DNA from: Saprospiraceae bacterium
GTDB taxonomy: Bacteria > Bacteroidota > Bacteroidia > Chitinophagales > Saprospiraceae
Reading direction: 5' to 3'
Assembly: GCA_023300835.1 (NCBI GenBank)
Contig: JALZVB010000251.1
Location: 1-8,270, forward strand
Length of the DNA: 8,270 nucleotides
Positions 1 through 6,532 of this stretch are shown here, in pieces; the stretch's first letter is position 1, and each line of letters starts with the position of its first letter. The notes under the pieces were generated by a model that ran no database searches, had not been told where the DNA came from, and saw only the letters and a program-made list of their open reading frames with translations. The position numbers and the translations under genes are program-made.

Positions 1-194
1 GACAAGCGCTGGAAGAAAGGTATATTAAGTTATGGAAAACAAACTTCCGATCCAGGCTCAATACGGGCCATATAATAGCCAAGTTGCTTAGATTTGACAA
101 TATTCCAGAAATTTTGATAAGCGTTATCAAACTGTTTCCAGTTATATTACCTTACGTCATACGCAGAACGCATGGCAAACCAATGAACATATAG
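1..194 (+). CDS. FAD-dependent oxidoreductase (geranylgeranyl-reductase-like), C-terminal end only
   Basis: An open frame enters from the left edge (first whole codon at 3) and ends with TAG at 192-194, giving about 63 residues. They contain a Y-x3-W-x3-F-x-x-RL pattern, a hydrophobic helix and a terminal R-x-THGKP stretch. From memory, this resembles the tail of NAD(P)/FAD-dependent oxidoreductases of the geranylgeranyl-reductase or monooxygenase type found beside type III PKS genes in Bacteroidota. The FAD-binding GxGxxG region would lie upstream and is not visible, so the flavin assignment rests on this tail and the context. The stop lies 4 bases before the methyltransferase start, which makes it part of the same operon. 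A role in oxidising or reducing the aromatic polyketide, or its alkyl chain, is inference. It could instead be another helical C-terminus. Confidence 0.65.
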   Translation, partial: QALEERYIKLWKTNFRSRLNTGHIIAKLLRFDNIPEILISVIKLFPVILPYVIRRTHGKPMNI

Positions 195-198
195 ATAT

Positions 199-906
199 AT
201 GTGGATAGATACAACATATAGAAGCACTGAGACAGAGATAATGGACGATCTAGATATGTCTGGTGACATTCTACTGGATAGTCTAGATAAGATCGCCATG
301 ATCAATCAATGGTTAGGGGGTAACAAGCTCTCTCTCAAGGGAGTAAAAGAACTGCTGAAAGACGTCGATAAAAACAAGGAGATATCTATTGTAGACCTAG
401 GCTGCGGCAACGGAGACATGTTACGTGTACTGGCCCAATATGGCAAAAAGGCGGGATATAAGTTTAAACTACTCGGTATCGACGCCAACCAAGCTACAAT
501 AGATTATGCAATAGAATTATCAGCTGACTATATCAACATAGAATATATCAAGCTAGATGTCTTGACAGCTGAATACTTGGATATTAATTACGACATCGTA
601 TTATGTACCTTATTTCTACATCACTTTGTCGATGAAACAATTGTTAGGCTACTCAAGGCTACATATGATAGAGCAACAATAGGCGTTATTGTCAATGATT
701 TGCATAGACATGCGCTCGCCTACTTTCTCTTCTCATTAATTACGTTTTTTGATAAAAATATGATGATGAAAGAAGATGGCAAACTTTCAATTCAGAAAGG
801 ATTTAAAAAAGCAGACTTAGTAGCGTATTCTCGCAAAATTAAATGTAAGAATACGATTAGATGGAAATGGGCCTTCAGGTACCAATGGATAATGTATAAA
901 CAATGA
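199..906 (+). CDS. Class I SAM-dependent methyltransferase of the type III PKS operon
   Basis: This 235-residue protein has a Rossmann-type methyltransferase core. Motif I is VDLGCGNGDML (residues 65-75). The acidic residue after strand 2 is in LGID (92-95), and the motif-II-like strand is DIVLCTLFLHHF (132-143). NDLHRHALAYF (166-176) and a hydrophobic stretch (about 171-184) follow. I chose the ATG at 199 because the upstream gene ends at 194 and the N-terminal YRSTETEIMDD segment looks like conserved family sequence. The next Met (residue 15) would cut into it. The gene shares an ATGA overlap (903-906) with the PKS gene, which suggests translational coupling. The likely role is O- or C-methylation of the PKS product, by analogy with the SrsB methyltransferase beside the type III PKS SrsA of Streptomyces. 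The acceptor cannot be read from sequence. No signal peptide is seen, so the protein is probably cytosolic or peripherally membrane-bound. Confidence 0.85.
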   Translation: MWIDTTYRSTETEIMDDLDMSGDILLDSLDKIAMINQWLGGNKLSLKGVKELLKDVDKNKEISIVDLGCGNGDMLRVLAQYGKKAGYKFKLLGIDANQATIDYAIELSADYINIEYIKLDVLTAEYLDINYDIVLCTLFLHHFVDETIVRLLKATYDRATIGVIVNDLHRHALAYFLFSLITFFDKNMMMKEDGKLSIQKGFKKADLVAYSRKIKCKNTIRWKWAFRYQWIMYKQ

Positions 907-1955
907 GTGTAAGAATAACAAGTGTCGTCAAAGGTGTTCCGCAGTATTCCAGATCAACACCAGAAATATTACCGCTACTAGAGATATGGCTGGCAGATCA
1001 AGATGAACGGTATCGACGTAAAGCCAAAAAAATATTTGAAAATGCTGGTGTAGATAAGCGGTTCTCTATTATGGATCCGGAGGAGGTTTTTACGGCCACT
1101 TCTTTCCAAGAAAAAAACGATATATACAAGCGAGAAGCCATTGCTGTATCTGAATCCACAGCCAAGAAAGCATTACTAGATGCCAATATAGACGCCACAG
1201 ACATTGACTACATCATAAGTGTCAGTTGCACAGGAATAATGATACCATCCGTAGATGCATATCTTATCAATAGTCTAGGTATGAGACAGGATGTCGTCAG
1301 GCTTCCTGTTACAGAGATGGGTTGTGTAGCTGGCGTATCAGCAATGATATATGCTAATAATTTCCTTAAAGATAATCCCAATAAGCGAGCACTGATCTTA
1401 GCTATAGAGTCTCCGACATCCACATTCCAATTAGGCGATTATTCTATGACTAATATTGTAAGTGCGGCTATTTTTGGAGATGGTTGCGCCTGTGCTATTC
1501 TATCTTCTTATGAAGAAGAGACTGGCCCTGAGATCATAGGTGAAGGTATGTATCACTTCTACGACTCAGAACATATGATGGGTTTTGACCTTACTAATAG
1601 TGGCTTGCAGATGGTTCTAGATAAAGAAGTACCAGAAAAAATAGCAGAACATTTTCCAGCCATCGTATATCCTTTTTTAGAAAAAAATAACCTTACTATT
1701 GAGGACATTAATCACTTGGTCTTTCATCCTGGTGGCAAAAAAATTGTTAATACAATTGAAGAAATTTTCGGAAGCCTAGGAAAGAACATTGATAACACCA
1801 AGGCTATCCTGAAAGAATATGGCAACATGTCAAGTGCCACTGTACTCTATGTACTAGAAAGGTTTTTGTCGCAATCGCCACAATCGGGGGATATAGGATT
1901 GATGCTTAGTTTTGGGCCGGGTTTTACTGCGCAGAAAATCTTATTGAAATGGTAA
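903..1955 (+). CDS. Type III polyketide synthase (chalcone/stilbene synthase family)
   Basis: This 350-residue protein has the usual length for bacterial type III PKSs. The catalytic triad is visible as Cys141 in EMGCVAG, His275 in VFHPGG and Asn308 in YGNMSSATV. Other family marks are FGDGCACAIL (191-200), SFGPGF (336-341) and a Phe in STFQLGD (175) that seems to match the first gatekeeper Phe of plant chalcone synthase. In this family the enzyme loads an acyl starter onto the Cys, condenses malonyl units and cyclises the chain to a pyrone, resorcinol or resorcylic acid without its own ACP domain. The starter here is probably a fatty acyl group, because dehydratase, ketosynthase, reductase and ACP genes follow directly. 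The start overlaps the methyltransferase stop by 4 bases and the end overlaps the reductase start by 7. Names such as naringenin-chalcone synthase would be over-specific. The family call is firm, but starter, chain length and ring type are open. Confidence 0.95.
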   Translation: MSVRITSVVKGVPQYSRSTPEILPLLEIWLADQDERYRRKAKKIFENAGVDKRFSIMDPEEVFTATSFQEKNDIYKREAIAVSESTAKKALLDANIDATDIDYIISVSCTGIMIPSVDAYLINSLGMRQDVVRLPVTEMGCVAGVSAMIYANNFLKDNPNKRALILAIESPTSTFQLGDYSMTNIVSAAIFGDGCACAILSSYEEETGPEIIGEGMYHFYDSEHMMGFDLTNSGLQMVLDKEVPEKIAEHFPAIVYPFLEKNNLTIEDINHLVFHPGGKKIVNTIEEIFGSLGKNIDNTKAILKEYGNMSSATVLYVLERFLSQSPQSGDIGLMLSFGPGFTAQKILLKW

Positions 1956-2800
1956 ATTCACAACAGGATCCAGAACATGATAATAACACTTGGGCTATCA
2001 TCTTAGGCGCTTCTAGTGGACTGGGTTTAGCAGCAGCTCGCAAGCTAGCTACGCATGGCATGAACTTGTGCCTTGTCTATAGAAACAGACGCAGTGAATT
2101 AGCAGCTATAGAAGCTACATTCAACAGCATTAAAGACACAAATAATATAAATCTAGTCCACTATAACATGGACGCTATCAAGCCTGAAAATCGCCAGAAA
2201 ATACTACTTGATATGCAAGAAGTGTTATCTGGCCAAAATGACATTAACAACAATCAATCAACTGATTCTAAAAATGGAGAAATAAAAGTACTTGTTCACA
2301 GCATCGCTAAAGGCAACCTCAAACCCATGGTTTCTTCAAGTGAACAAGAATTACAAAATGATGATTTCAGACTGACGATAGATAGTATGGCGATCAGTTT
2401 ATATGACTGGACTCAAGGTATCTTTAAGAATAATATGTTCAGTAAGGATGCTCGTATAATCAGTTATACGAGCGAGGGAAACACTAAGGCTTGGGAAAAT
2501 TATGCTGCTGTATCTGCTGCCAAAGTAGCACTAGAATCTATAACAAGAAGTATAGCACTAGAGTATGCAGCCCATGGCATCAAAGCTAATTGCATACAAG
2601 CTGGCGTTACAGATACGGCTTCCCTGCGTATGATACCAGGTCACGCCGAACTGAAAAAACACAGCTTAACAAGAAATCCTTCTGGTCGATTGACGACACC
2701 AGAAGATGTAGCAGATGTCACTTACCTACTCACCACCGATGAAGCCAAATGGATTACCGGAACAATCATTCCCGTTAATGGTGGAGAACACTTGAGATAA
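1949..2800 (+). CDS. SDR-family reductase, FabL/FabI-like (probable enoyl-ACP reductase)
   Basis: This 283-residue short-chain dehydrogenase/reductase has a nucleotide-binding GASSGLG (20-26) after a strand and HSIAKG (117-122) where classical members have NNAG. The active-site region is ENYAAVSAAK, with Tyr185 and Lys192 separated by six residues. Classical FabG ketoreductases have Tyr-x3-Lys. Tyr-x6-Lys is typical of enoyl-ACP reductases FabI and FabL, and the following text (ALESITRSIALEYAAHGIKANC, then AGVTDT, then a C-terminal PVNGG) reads like Bacillus FabL. Residues 95-110 form a polar, Asn/Ser-rich loop, probably an insertion. The likely role is NAD(P)H-dependent reduction of the trans-2-enoyl-ACP made by the dehydratase encoded next. 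A ketoreductase role remains possible because no other reductase of this type is seen here. The start overlaps the PKS gene by 7 bases, and the stop is one base before the dehydratase ATG. Confidence 0.85.
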   Translation: MVNSQQDPEHDNNTWAIILGASSGLGLAAARKLATHGMNLCLVYRNRRSELAAIEATFNSIKDTNNINLVHYNMDAIKPENRQKILLDMQEVLSGQNDINNNQSTDSKNGEIKVLVHSIAKGNLKPMVSSSEQELQNDDFRLTIDSMAISLYDWTQGIFKNNMFSKDARIISYTSEGNTKAWENYAAVSAAKVALESITRSIALEYAAHGIKANCIQAGVTDTASLRMIPGHAELKKHSLTRNPSGRLTTPEDVADVTYLLTTDEAKWITGTIIPVNGGEHLR

Positions 2801-2801
2801 C

Positions 2802-3251
2802 ATGACCAGTACTGAAATTATAAATAAACTACCTTACGTTTACCCATTTTTATATGTAGATGAGATCCTATCCGTAGATAATGATGCAATTGTAGGTACT
2901 TATAGATATCCTAATGACCTACCTTTCTATCAGGGACATTTCAAAAACAATCCCGTAACGCCAGGTGTAATATTAACAGAGACGATGGCACAGATAGGGC
3001 TCGTCTCATTAGGGATATACATAACTAGAGATCAGGACTTAGCGCATAATGACATAAATAACGAAATAGAGATAGCTATGACAAATGCCACTATAGATTA
3101 TTTTCTGCCCGTACTTCCTACAGAAGAAGTTACGGTAAAAGCTTATAAAGTTTATTTTAGATTTAATAAATTAAAGTGCAAAGTAGAGATGTACAATAAG
3201 CGCAATCAACTCGTAAGCAGAGGTCATATTTCAGGTATGATTAAATTATAG
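2802..3251 (+). CDS. FabZ-like 3-hydroxyacyl-ACP dehydratase (hot-dog fold)
   Basis: This 149-residue protein is close to FabZ length. The N-terminal LPYVYPFLYVDEI (10-22) matches the FabZ LPHRYPFLLVDRV region. FYQGHFKNNPVTPGVILTE (42-60) carries the catalytic pair His46 and Glu60, followed by MAQIG (62-66), which begins the central hot-dog helix. FabZ removes water from 3-hydroxyacyl-ACP to give trans-2-enoyl-ACP in the cytosol. The His of LPHR is a Tyr here, but that residue is not the catalytic one. The gene starts one base after the reductase stop, and its TAG (3249-3251) shares its last base with a possible GTG start of the ketosynthase. Its place beside a separate ketosynthase and ACP suggests a copy dedicated to this pathway rather than the housekeeping FabZ. 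Confidence 0.9.
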   Translation: MTSTEIINKLPYVYPFLYVDEILSVDNDAIVGTYRYPNDLPFYQGHFKNNPVTPGVILTETMAQIGLVSLGIYITRDQDLAHNDINNEIEIAMTNATIDYFLPVLPTEEVTVKAYKVYFRFNKLKCKVEMYNKRNQLVSRGHISGMIKL

Positions 3252-3253
3252 TG

Positions 3254-4522
3254 ATGAACAAAAGAGTTGTTATAACGGGGCTAGGTGTTGTTGCTTCCAA
3301 TGGAATAGGTGTCGAGGCATTCAAAAAAGCTATCAAGCAAGGTCGGTCGGGAATAAAATATTTTCCTTACTTGAAAGAACTGGGATTCTCCTGCTGCATA
3401 GGTGGCATACCTGAAATATCAGAAGAACTCAAACGAGAATATCTGAGTGAATTACAACTGCGCAACTTTAACAGTAATAGCATACTATATGGTTGCATAG
3501 CGGGGATGGACGCCTGGCACAGTGCAGGCCTCACAATAGACGAAGAAGTAGATTATAATACGGGTACAGTATTTGGCACAGGAACTTCTAGTGTAGATAA
3601 ATTCAGAGAATCAATAATCAAAATCGATGATCACAAGGTAAAGCGACTAGGTAGCACCGCTGTAGCACAGACTATGGTGAGTGGCGTAAGTGCTTATCTA
3701 GGTGGTCTACTAGGATTAGGTAATCAAGTTACGACCAATTCTTCTGCCTGTACAACGGGGACAGAAGCTATCATGATGGGTTATGATCGTATCGTAGCTG
3801 GCCATGCAGATCGTATGCTGGTAGGCAGTTGTAGTGATGATGGCGCTTACTTGTGGGGAGGATTTGATGCAATGCGGGTATTGACTTATAAACATAATGA
3901 TAGTCCTACAATAGGTTCTAGACCCATGAGTGCGACGGCATCAGGATTTGTTCCAGGAGGTGGCGCAGGTGCATTGATGTTAGAATCTCTAGAGAGTGCT
4001 CTGGCAAGAGATGCCACTATCTATGGCGAATTACTGGGCGGACATATCAATGCGGGTGGACAACGGAATGGAGGTTCCATGACTATACCAAATGATCATG
4101 CTGTACAGCAATGTATAAAAAAAGCTATACAAAATGCAGGCATAAAACCCACCGATATAGATACAATCAATGGCCATCTTACCGCTACCAAAAATGATCA
4201 TGTAGAAATAAGAAACTGGACAGAGGCTCTAGATTTATCTGGCGATAAATTTCCGCCTATAAATACACTTAAGTCAATGGTAGGTCATTGCTTATCTGCC
4301 GCAGGTGCGATAGAAAGTGTAGCTTGCGTTTTACAATTAAATGAAGACTTTATATTTCCTAATGTCAATTGTGAAGACATTAGCCAAGAAATTTTAGCAT
4401 TGGTGCACCAAGATCAAATTCCTAGACAACTCATAAACAGAAAAATAAATATAATTGCCAAAGCTAGTTTTGGTTTTGGTGATGTAAATGGCTGTATAAT
4501 TTTTAAAAAATATCTATCATGA
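3254..4522 (+). CDS. FabF-like beta-ketoacyl-ACP synthase (KAS II family)
   Basis: This 422-residue thiolase-fold condensing enzyme has active-site Cys166 in SSACTTG, His308 in INGHLTATKNDHVE, Lys340 in TLKSMVGH and His345 in the same motif. The Cys-His-His set is therefore complete and decarboxylating elongation with malonyl-ACP is expected. The usual NxHGTxT around the first His reads NGHLTAT here, with Leu in place of Gly, which suggests a specialised subfamily. GFVPGGGAG (231-239) and SFGFGDVNG (405-413) are further KAS marks. I prefer the ATG at 3254, because MNKRVVITGLG is the standard N-terminus. An in-frame GTG at 3251 would add one residue. No partner chain-length factor is encoded next to it, so it probably acts alone. 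The end overlaps the ACP start in an ATGA (4519-4522). The likely job is building the acyl chain given to the type III PKS, or a further acyl group. Confidence 0.92.
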   Translation: MNKRVVITGLGVVASNGIGVEAFKKAIKQGRSGIKYFPYLKELGFSCCIGGIPEISEELKREYLSELQLRNFNSNSILYGCIAGMDAWHSAGLTIDEEVDYNTGTVFGTGTSSVDKFRESIIKIDDHKVKRLGSTAVAQTMVSGVSAYLGGLLGLGNQVTTNSSACTTGTEAIMMGYDRIVAGHADRMLVGSCSDDGAYLWGGFDAMRVLTYKHNDSPTIGSRPMSATASGFVPGGGAGALMLESLESALARDATIYGELLGGHINAGGQRNGGSMTIPNDHAVQQCIKKAIQNAGIKPTDIDTINGHLTATKNDHVEIRNWTEALDLSGDKFPPINTLKSMVGHCLSAAGAIESVACVLQLNEDFIFPNVNCEDISQEILALVHQDQIPRQLINRKINIIAKASFGFGDVNGCIIFKKYLS

Positions 4523-4779
4523 CAATACCTAAAGATCAATTAATAAAAGAGTTAAAAGATATTGTAAAACCTTATATTCAGAACCAAGAGGCCTATGATA
4601 ACCTAAGCGAGAATACAGACTTTATTAACGACCTGAAAATAAATTCAGCTAATCTTGTAGATGTCATATTGGATATAGAAGATAAGTATGAAATAGATAT
4701 TGACAACGATTCTATGGAATCTATGATCAATGTCAAAAACTCCTTAGAAGTCATTCTATCCAAAATAAAAGCTGTATAA
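4519..4779 (+). CDS. Acyl carrier protein with a non-canonical attachment motif
   Basis: This 86-residue acidic protein has the four-helix carrier layout. The predicted phosphopantetheine attachment site is Ser43 in DLKINSANLVDVILDIEDKY (38-57), at the start of helix II, where housekeeping AcpP has [20 protein letters not shown]. The Asp-Ser-Leu signature is replaced by Asn-Ser-Ala, but the Ser, the leading Asp-Leu and the acidic recognition helix remain. The C-terminal part (about 58-86) supplies helices III and IV. The carrier should hold the growing acyl chain as a thioester and interact with the ketosynthase, dehydratase and reductase of this operon. It overlaps the ketosynthase gene by 4 bases and lies 6 bases before the phosphopantetheinyl transferase gene, which suggests a dedicated carrier and activator pair. 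Carrier identity is strong; its exclusive use by this pathway is inferred. Confidence 0.9.
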   Translation: MTIPKDQLIKELKDIVKPYIQNQEAYDNLSENTDFINDLKINSANLVDVILDIEDKYEIDIDNDSMESMINVKNSLEVILSKIKAV

Positions 4780-4785
4780 ATAGAT

Positions 4786-5364
4786 ATGATAGGAAATGAC
4801 ATTGTAGATATTTCTTATGCCGGTACACAATCTAATTGGAAAAGAAAAGGCTTCTTACATAAGGTCTTCAGTAAAGAAGAACAAGCCGTAATTGCCCTTG
4901 CTAAGAACCCAGCTGTTATAGTATGGCGTATGTGGAGTATGAAAGAAAGTGGCTATAAATTACATCAGCGCAAGACCCCTATTAGACGATTCAATCCATC
5001 TAAACTCCTGTGCAATATATCAGATGACATAAAAGGAACAATTACCATTGAGAACAACACTTATCTGGCTACGACCCATATAAACGACAACAGGATATAC
5101 ACTTATGCTCATACCGAAAATACAACGCATTCTATCAACAGTATAATTATGCTAGACAATACTGATGCCGCTACTCAAAGCCGCATCTGTAAAAAACTAC
5201 TCATTAATAAAATTGCAAATTATAAAGGCTACAATAAATCTGAATTAAGCATTAATAAAGATGATGCTGGTGTGCCATTAGTCTATCTCAATGGTAACGA
5301 GACAAACATTCACATCTCTATAAGTCATCATGGGAGATATGGTGCATATTCGATTTCTATGTGA
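4786..5364 (+). CDS. 4'-phosphopantetheinyl transferase, AcpS-like order of motifs, enlarged
   Basis: This 192-residue member of the 4'-phosphopantetheinyl transferase superfamily begins with GNDIVD (3-8), whose Asp5 is the expected metal ligand. FSKEEQAVI (28-36) follows, then WSMKESGYK (50-58) with the second acidic ligand Glu54 and Lys58. Near the C-terminus are AGVPLVYLNG (161-170) and HISISHHGRYGAYSI (176-190). This is the motif order of AcpS; Sfp-type enzymes have their Ser-His motif before the GxD motif. AcpS is about 125 residues, so this protein carries roughly 60 more between the KES motif and the C-terminal half. It should transfer phosphopantetheine from CoA to a carrier serine, most likely Ser43 of the ACP encoded just upstream. 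It is the last gene of the operon; the strand changes after a 224-base gap. Confidence 0.87.
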   Translation: MIGNDIVDISYAGTQSNWKRKGFLHKVFSKEEQAVIALAKNPAVIVWRMWSMKESGYKLHQRKTPIRRFNPSKLLCNISDDIKGTITIENNTYLATTHINDNRIYTYAHTENTTHSINSIIMLDNTDAATQSRICKKLLINKIANYKGYNKSELSINKDDAGVPLVYLNGNETNIHISISHHGRYGAYSISM

Positions 5365-5382
5365 CAATCAGATTTTCAATGC

Positions 5383-5411
5383 TATATAAATGATCCCATC
5401 GTATTTATATA
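5383..5411 (+). terminator. AT-rich hairpin after the biosynthetic operon, possible terminator
   Basis: TATATAAAT (5383-5391) and ATTTATATA (5403-5411) are perfect 9-base complements around an 11-base loop (gatcccatcgt). The element starts 19 bases after the last stop codon of the operon. The stem has no G-C pairs and only a loose T-rich stretch follows, so it is a weak candidate for intrinsic termination and could be chance in AT-rich DNA. The rest of 5365-5588 shows no credible open frame. Confidence 0.3.
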
Positions 5412-5505
5412 AACATTTTAATAAATCCTCACAGTTAAACATAGCGCATTCCATTTAATTTCTATTTCATACTCTGACATGCACCTTATATTACATATTC
5501 TTCCG

Positions 5506-5540
5506 CTGAAGTTAACTTAAAGATGTAAAGTTAAATTCAG
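5506..5540. repeat. 13-base inverted repeat between convergent genes
   Basis: CTGAAGTTAACTT (5506-5518) pairs with AAGTTAAATTCAG (5528-5540), 12 of 13 positions, around a 9-base loop. The left arm also contains the perfect palindrome AAGTTAACTT (5509-5518). It sits between the + strand operon and the - strand gene ending at 5589, so it could act as a bidirectional terminator or RNA 3' end for either. No clear T-tract follows on either strand, so the function is open. Confidence 0.45.
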
Positions 5541-5588
5541 AATTTGCCGTTGGAAAACGCAATACGTGTATGATCACATTAACAATTG

Positions 5589-6293
5589 TTAGCTTCCGTT
5601 CTTAATTTCATTTTCGATTCTGCTTGATAGGTCTTGTATTTTGTTCTCCATATCAGCATAATAATGTAATATGAAATTTCTGTTCACTTGAATCTTCCAT
5701 AGATAAGCCATTAAAATCCGCTCTTCATTCTTATTGGCATTTAGTGGAAGGTTTATTTTTGCGATATTTCCTCTTTCGTCAAATTCAAAACTTGGTGCAA
5801 TAATTCTGTTAAAATCTTTGAAATAATTTTCTTGAAACTGCATCTCAAAATAATTTTCTTCCATGGTTTTTAAAGCTTTATAATCGTACTCATATAAGGA
5901 TATTATATCATATCTTAAAGAATCATTATTTATTAATTCAAGACCGCGCGATTTTAATGTTTCGTATCCAGAGTTATTTTGAGCAGAGAAAAAGTCTCTT
6001 GTTAATGCTAAGTAATATTGCATTAAAGAGTCAGAGTCAATATTTTGATTTATTAGAACTTTTCTCCAATATTTACAGGAACTAATCCCTTCCTTATGAC
6101 CCCTAATATTTAATTTTATATCCGTCAGATCTTTTTCAAGACCATTTGATATTTCAGTTAATATTTTAGTAGCTGCAAGATCATCCTTTCTGTTTTCATT
6201 CCAGTTGTTTAAAGTAAAAGCTGAAATAACTGCGATGAATATTGAAAAAAATTCCAATGTATATTTTTTCCAATTCATCTTTTGCATCGTCAT
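5589..6293 (-). CDS. DUF6090-like membrane-anchored protein of unknown function
   Basis: From the chosen start the protein is 234 residues. It opens with MTMQKMNWKKYTLEF, followed by a single hydrophobic segment (FFSIFIAVISAFTLNNW) ending in NNWNENRKD, then a soluble, charged and largely helical domain of about 185 residues. The membrane segment followed by LNNWNE, and the later SGYETLKSRGLELINNDSLR stretch, match what I recall of DUF6090 proteins common in Bacteroidota; their function is not known to me. The open frame extends to an ATG at 6342-6344. I prefer the Met at 6291-6293 or the one at 6276-6278 because the extra N-terminus (FFYFSSNLNLK) is not family-like. It faces the biosynthetic operon convergently, so it is not part of that transcript. 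The soluble part probably lies on the outer side of the cytoplasmic membrane, but the topology is a guess. Confidence 0.75.
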   Translation of the reverse strand: MTMQKMNWKKYTLEFFSIFIAVISAFTLNNWNENRKDDLAATKILTEISNGLEKDLTDIKLNIRGHKEGISSCKYWRKVLINQNIDSDSLMQYYLALTRDFFSAQNNSGYETLKSRGLELINNDSLRYDIISLYEYDYKALKTMEENYFEMQFQENYFKDFNRIIAPSFEFDERGNIAKINLPLNANKNEERILMAYLWKIQVNRNFILHYYADMENKIQDLSSRIENEIKNGS

Positions 6294-6511
6294 TTGTTTT
6301 AGATTTAGATTACTACTAAAGTAAAAAAAAACGTTGATTAACATTATGTTATAATCAAAATAACAAACTTGAGCCTTTTATATAGGTAATTTAGTTTCCT
6401 AGAAGGGTTATAAGCAATGAATTGAACTTCACTTTTATCAAATACATTGAGTTTGGAAGTCGAGAGAGTTAGAGAATGTAATCAAGCTATATAGAATCCA
6501 GACTCATTTAT

Positions 6512-6532
6512 AAAAAAAAGAACTGACTTTTT
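6512..6532 (-). terminator. Weak intrinsic-terminator-like hairpin after the zinc-ribbon gene
   Basis: Read on the minus strand, AAAAAG, the loop TCAGTT and CTTTTTTTT form a 6-base stem running into an eight-T tract. It directly follows and overlaps the stop codon of the zinc-ribbon gene (stop at 6531-6533). The T-tract is good but the stem is short with a single G-C pair. It would separate this gene from the DUF6090-like gene downstream. Otherwise 6294-6530 shows no gene. Confidence 0.35.

Noticed and set aside
306..1423. Minus-strand open frames opposite the methyltransferase and PKS genes (306-488, 998-1204, 1208-1423)
   Set aside because: They lie wholly inside strongly supported + strand genes and have no recognisable domains; they are antisense shadows.
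903..1955. Calling the PKS a flavonoid-type chalcone synthase
   Set aside because: The fold and catalytic triad are shared, but the neighbours are fatty-acid-type enzymes and no phenylpropanoid genes are seen, so a plant-like substrate is unlikely.
4593..4802. Minus-strand 69-residue open frame opposite the acyl carrier protein
   Set aside because: It overlaps the ACP gene and the transferase start on the opposite strand and resembles no known family.
1..5364. Flexirubin or aryl-polyene cluster
   Set aside because: Those clusters have DarA/DarB-type enzymes, several ketosynthases, a ketoreductase, thioesterase and tyrosine ammonia-lyase genes. None is visible here, and a type III PKS and FabL-like reductase are present instead.
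6345..6375. Bacteroidota-type promoter for the DUF6090-like gene
   Set aside because: TATTTTG on the minus strand is one base short of the TAnnTTTG element and no well-spaced -33 TTG partner is present, so I did not annotate it.
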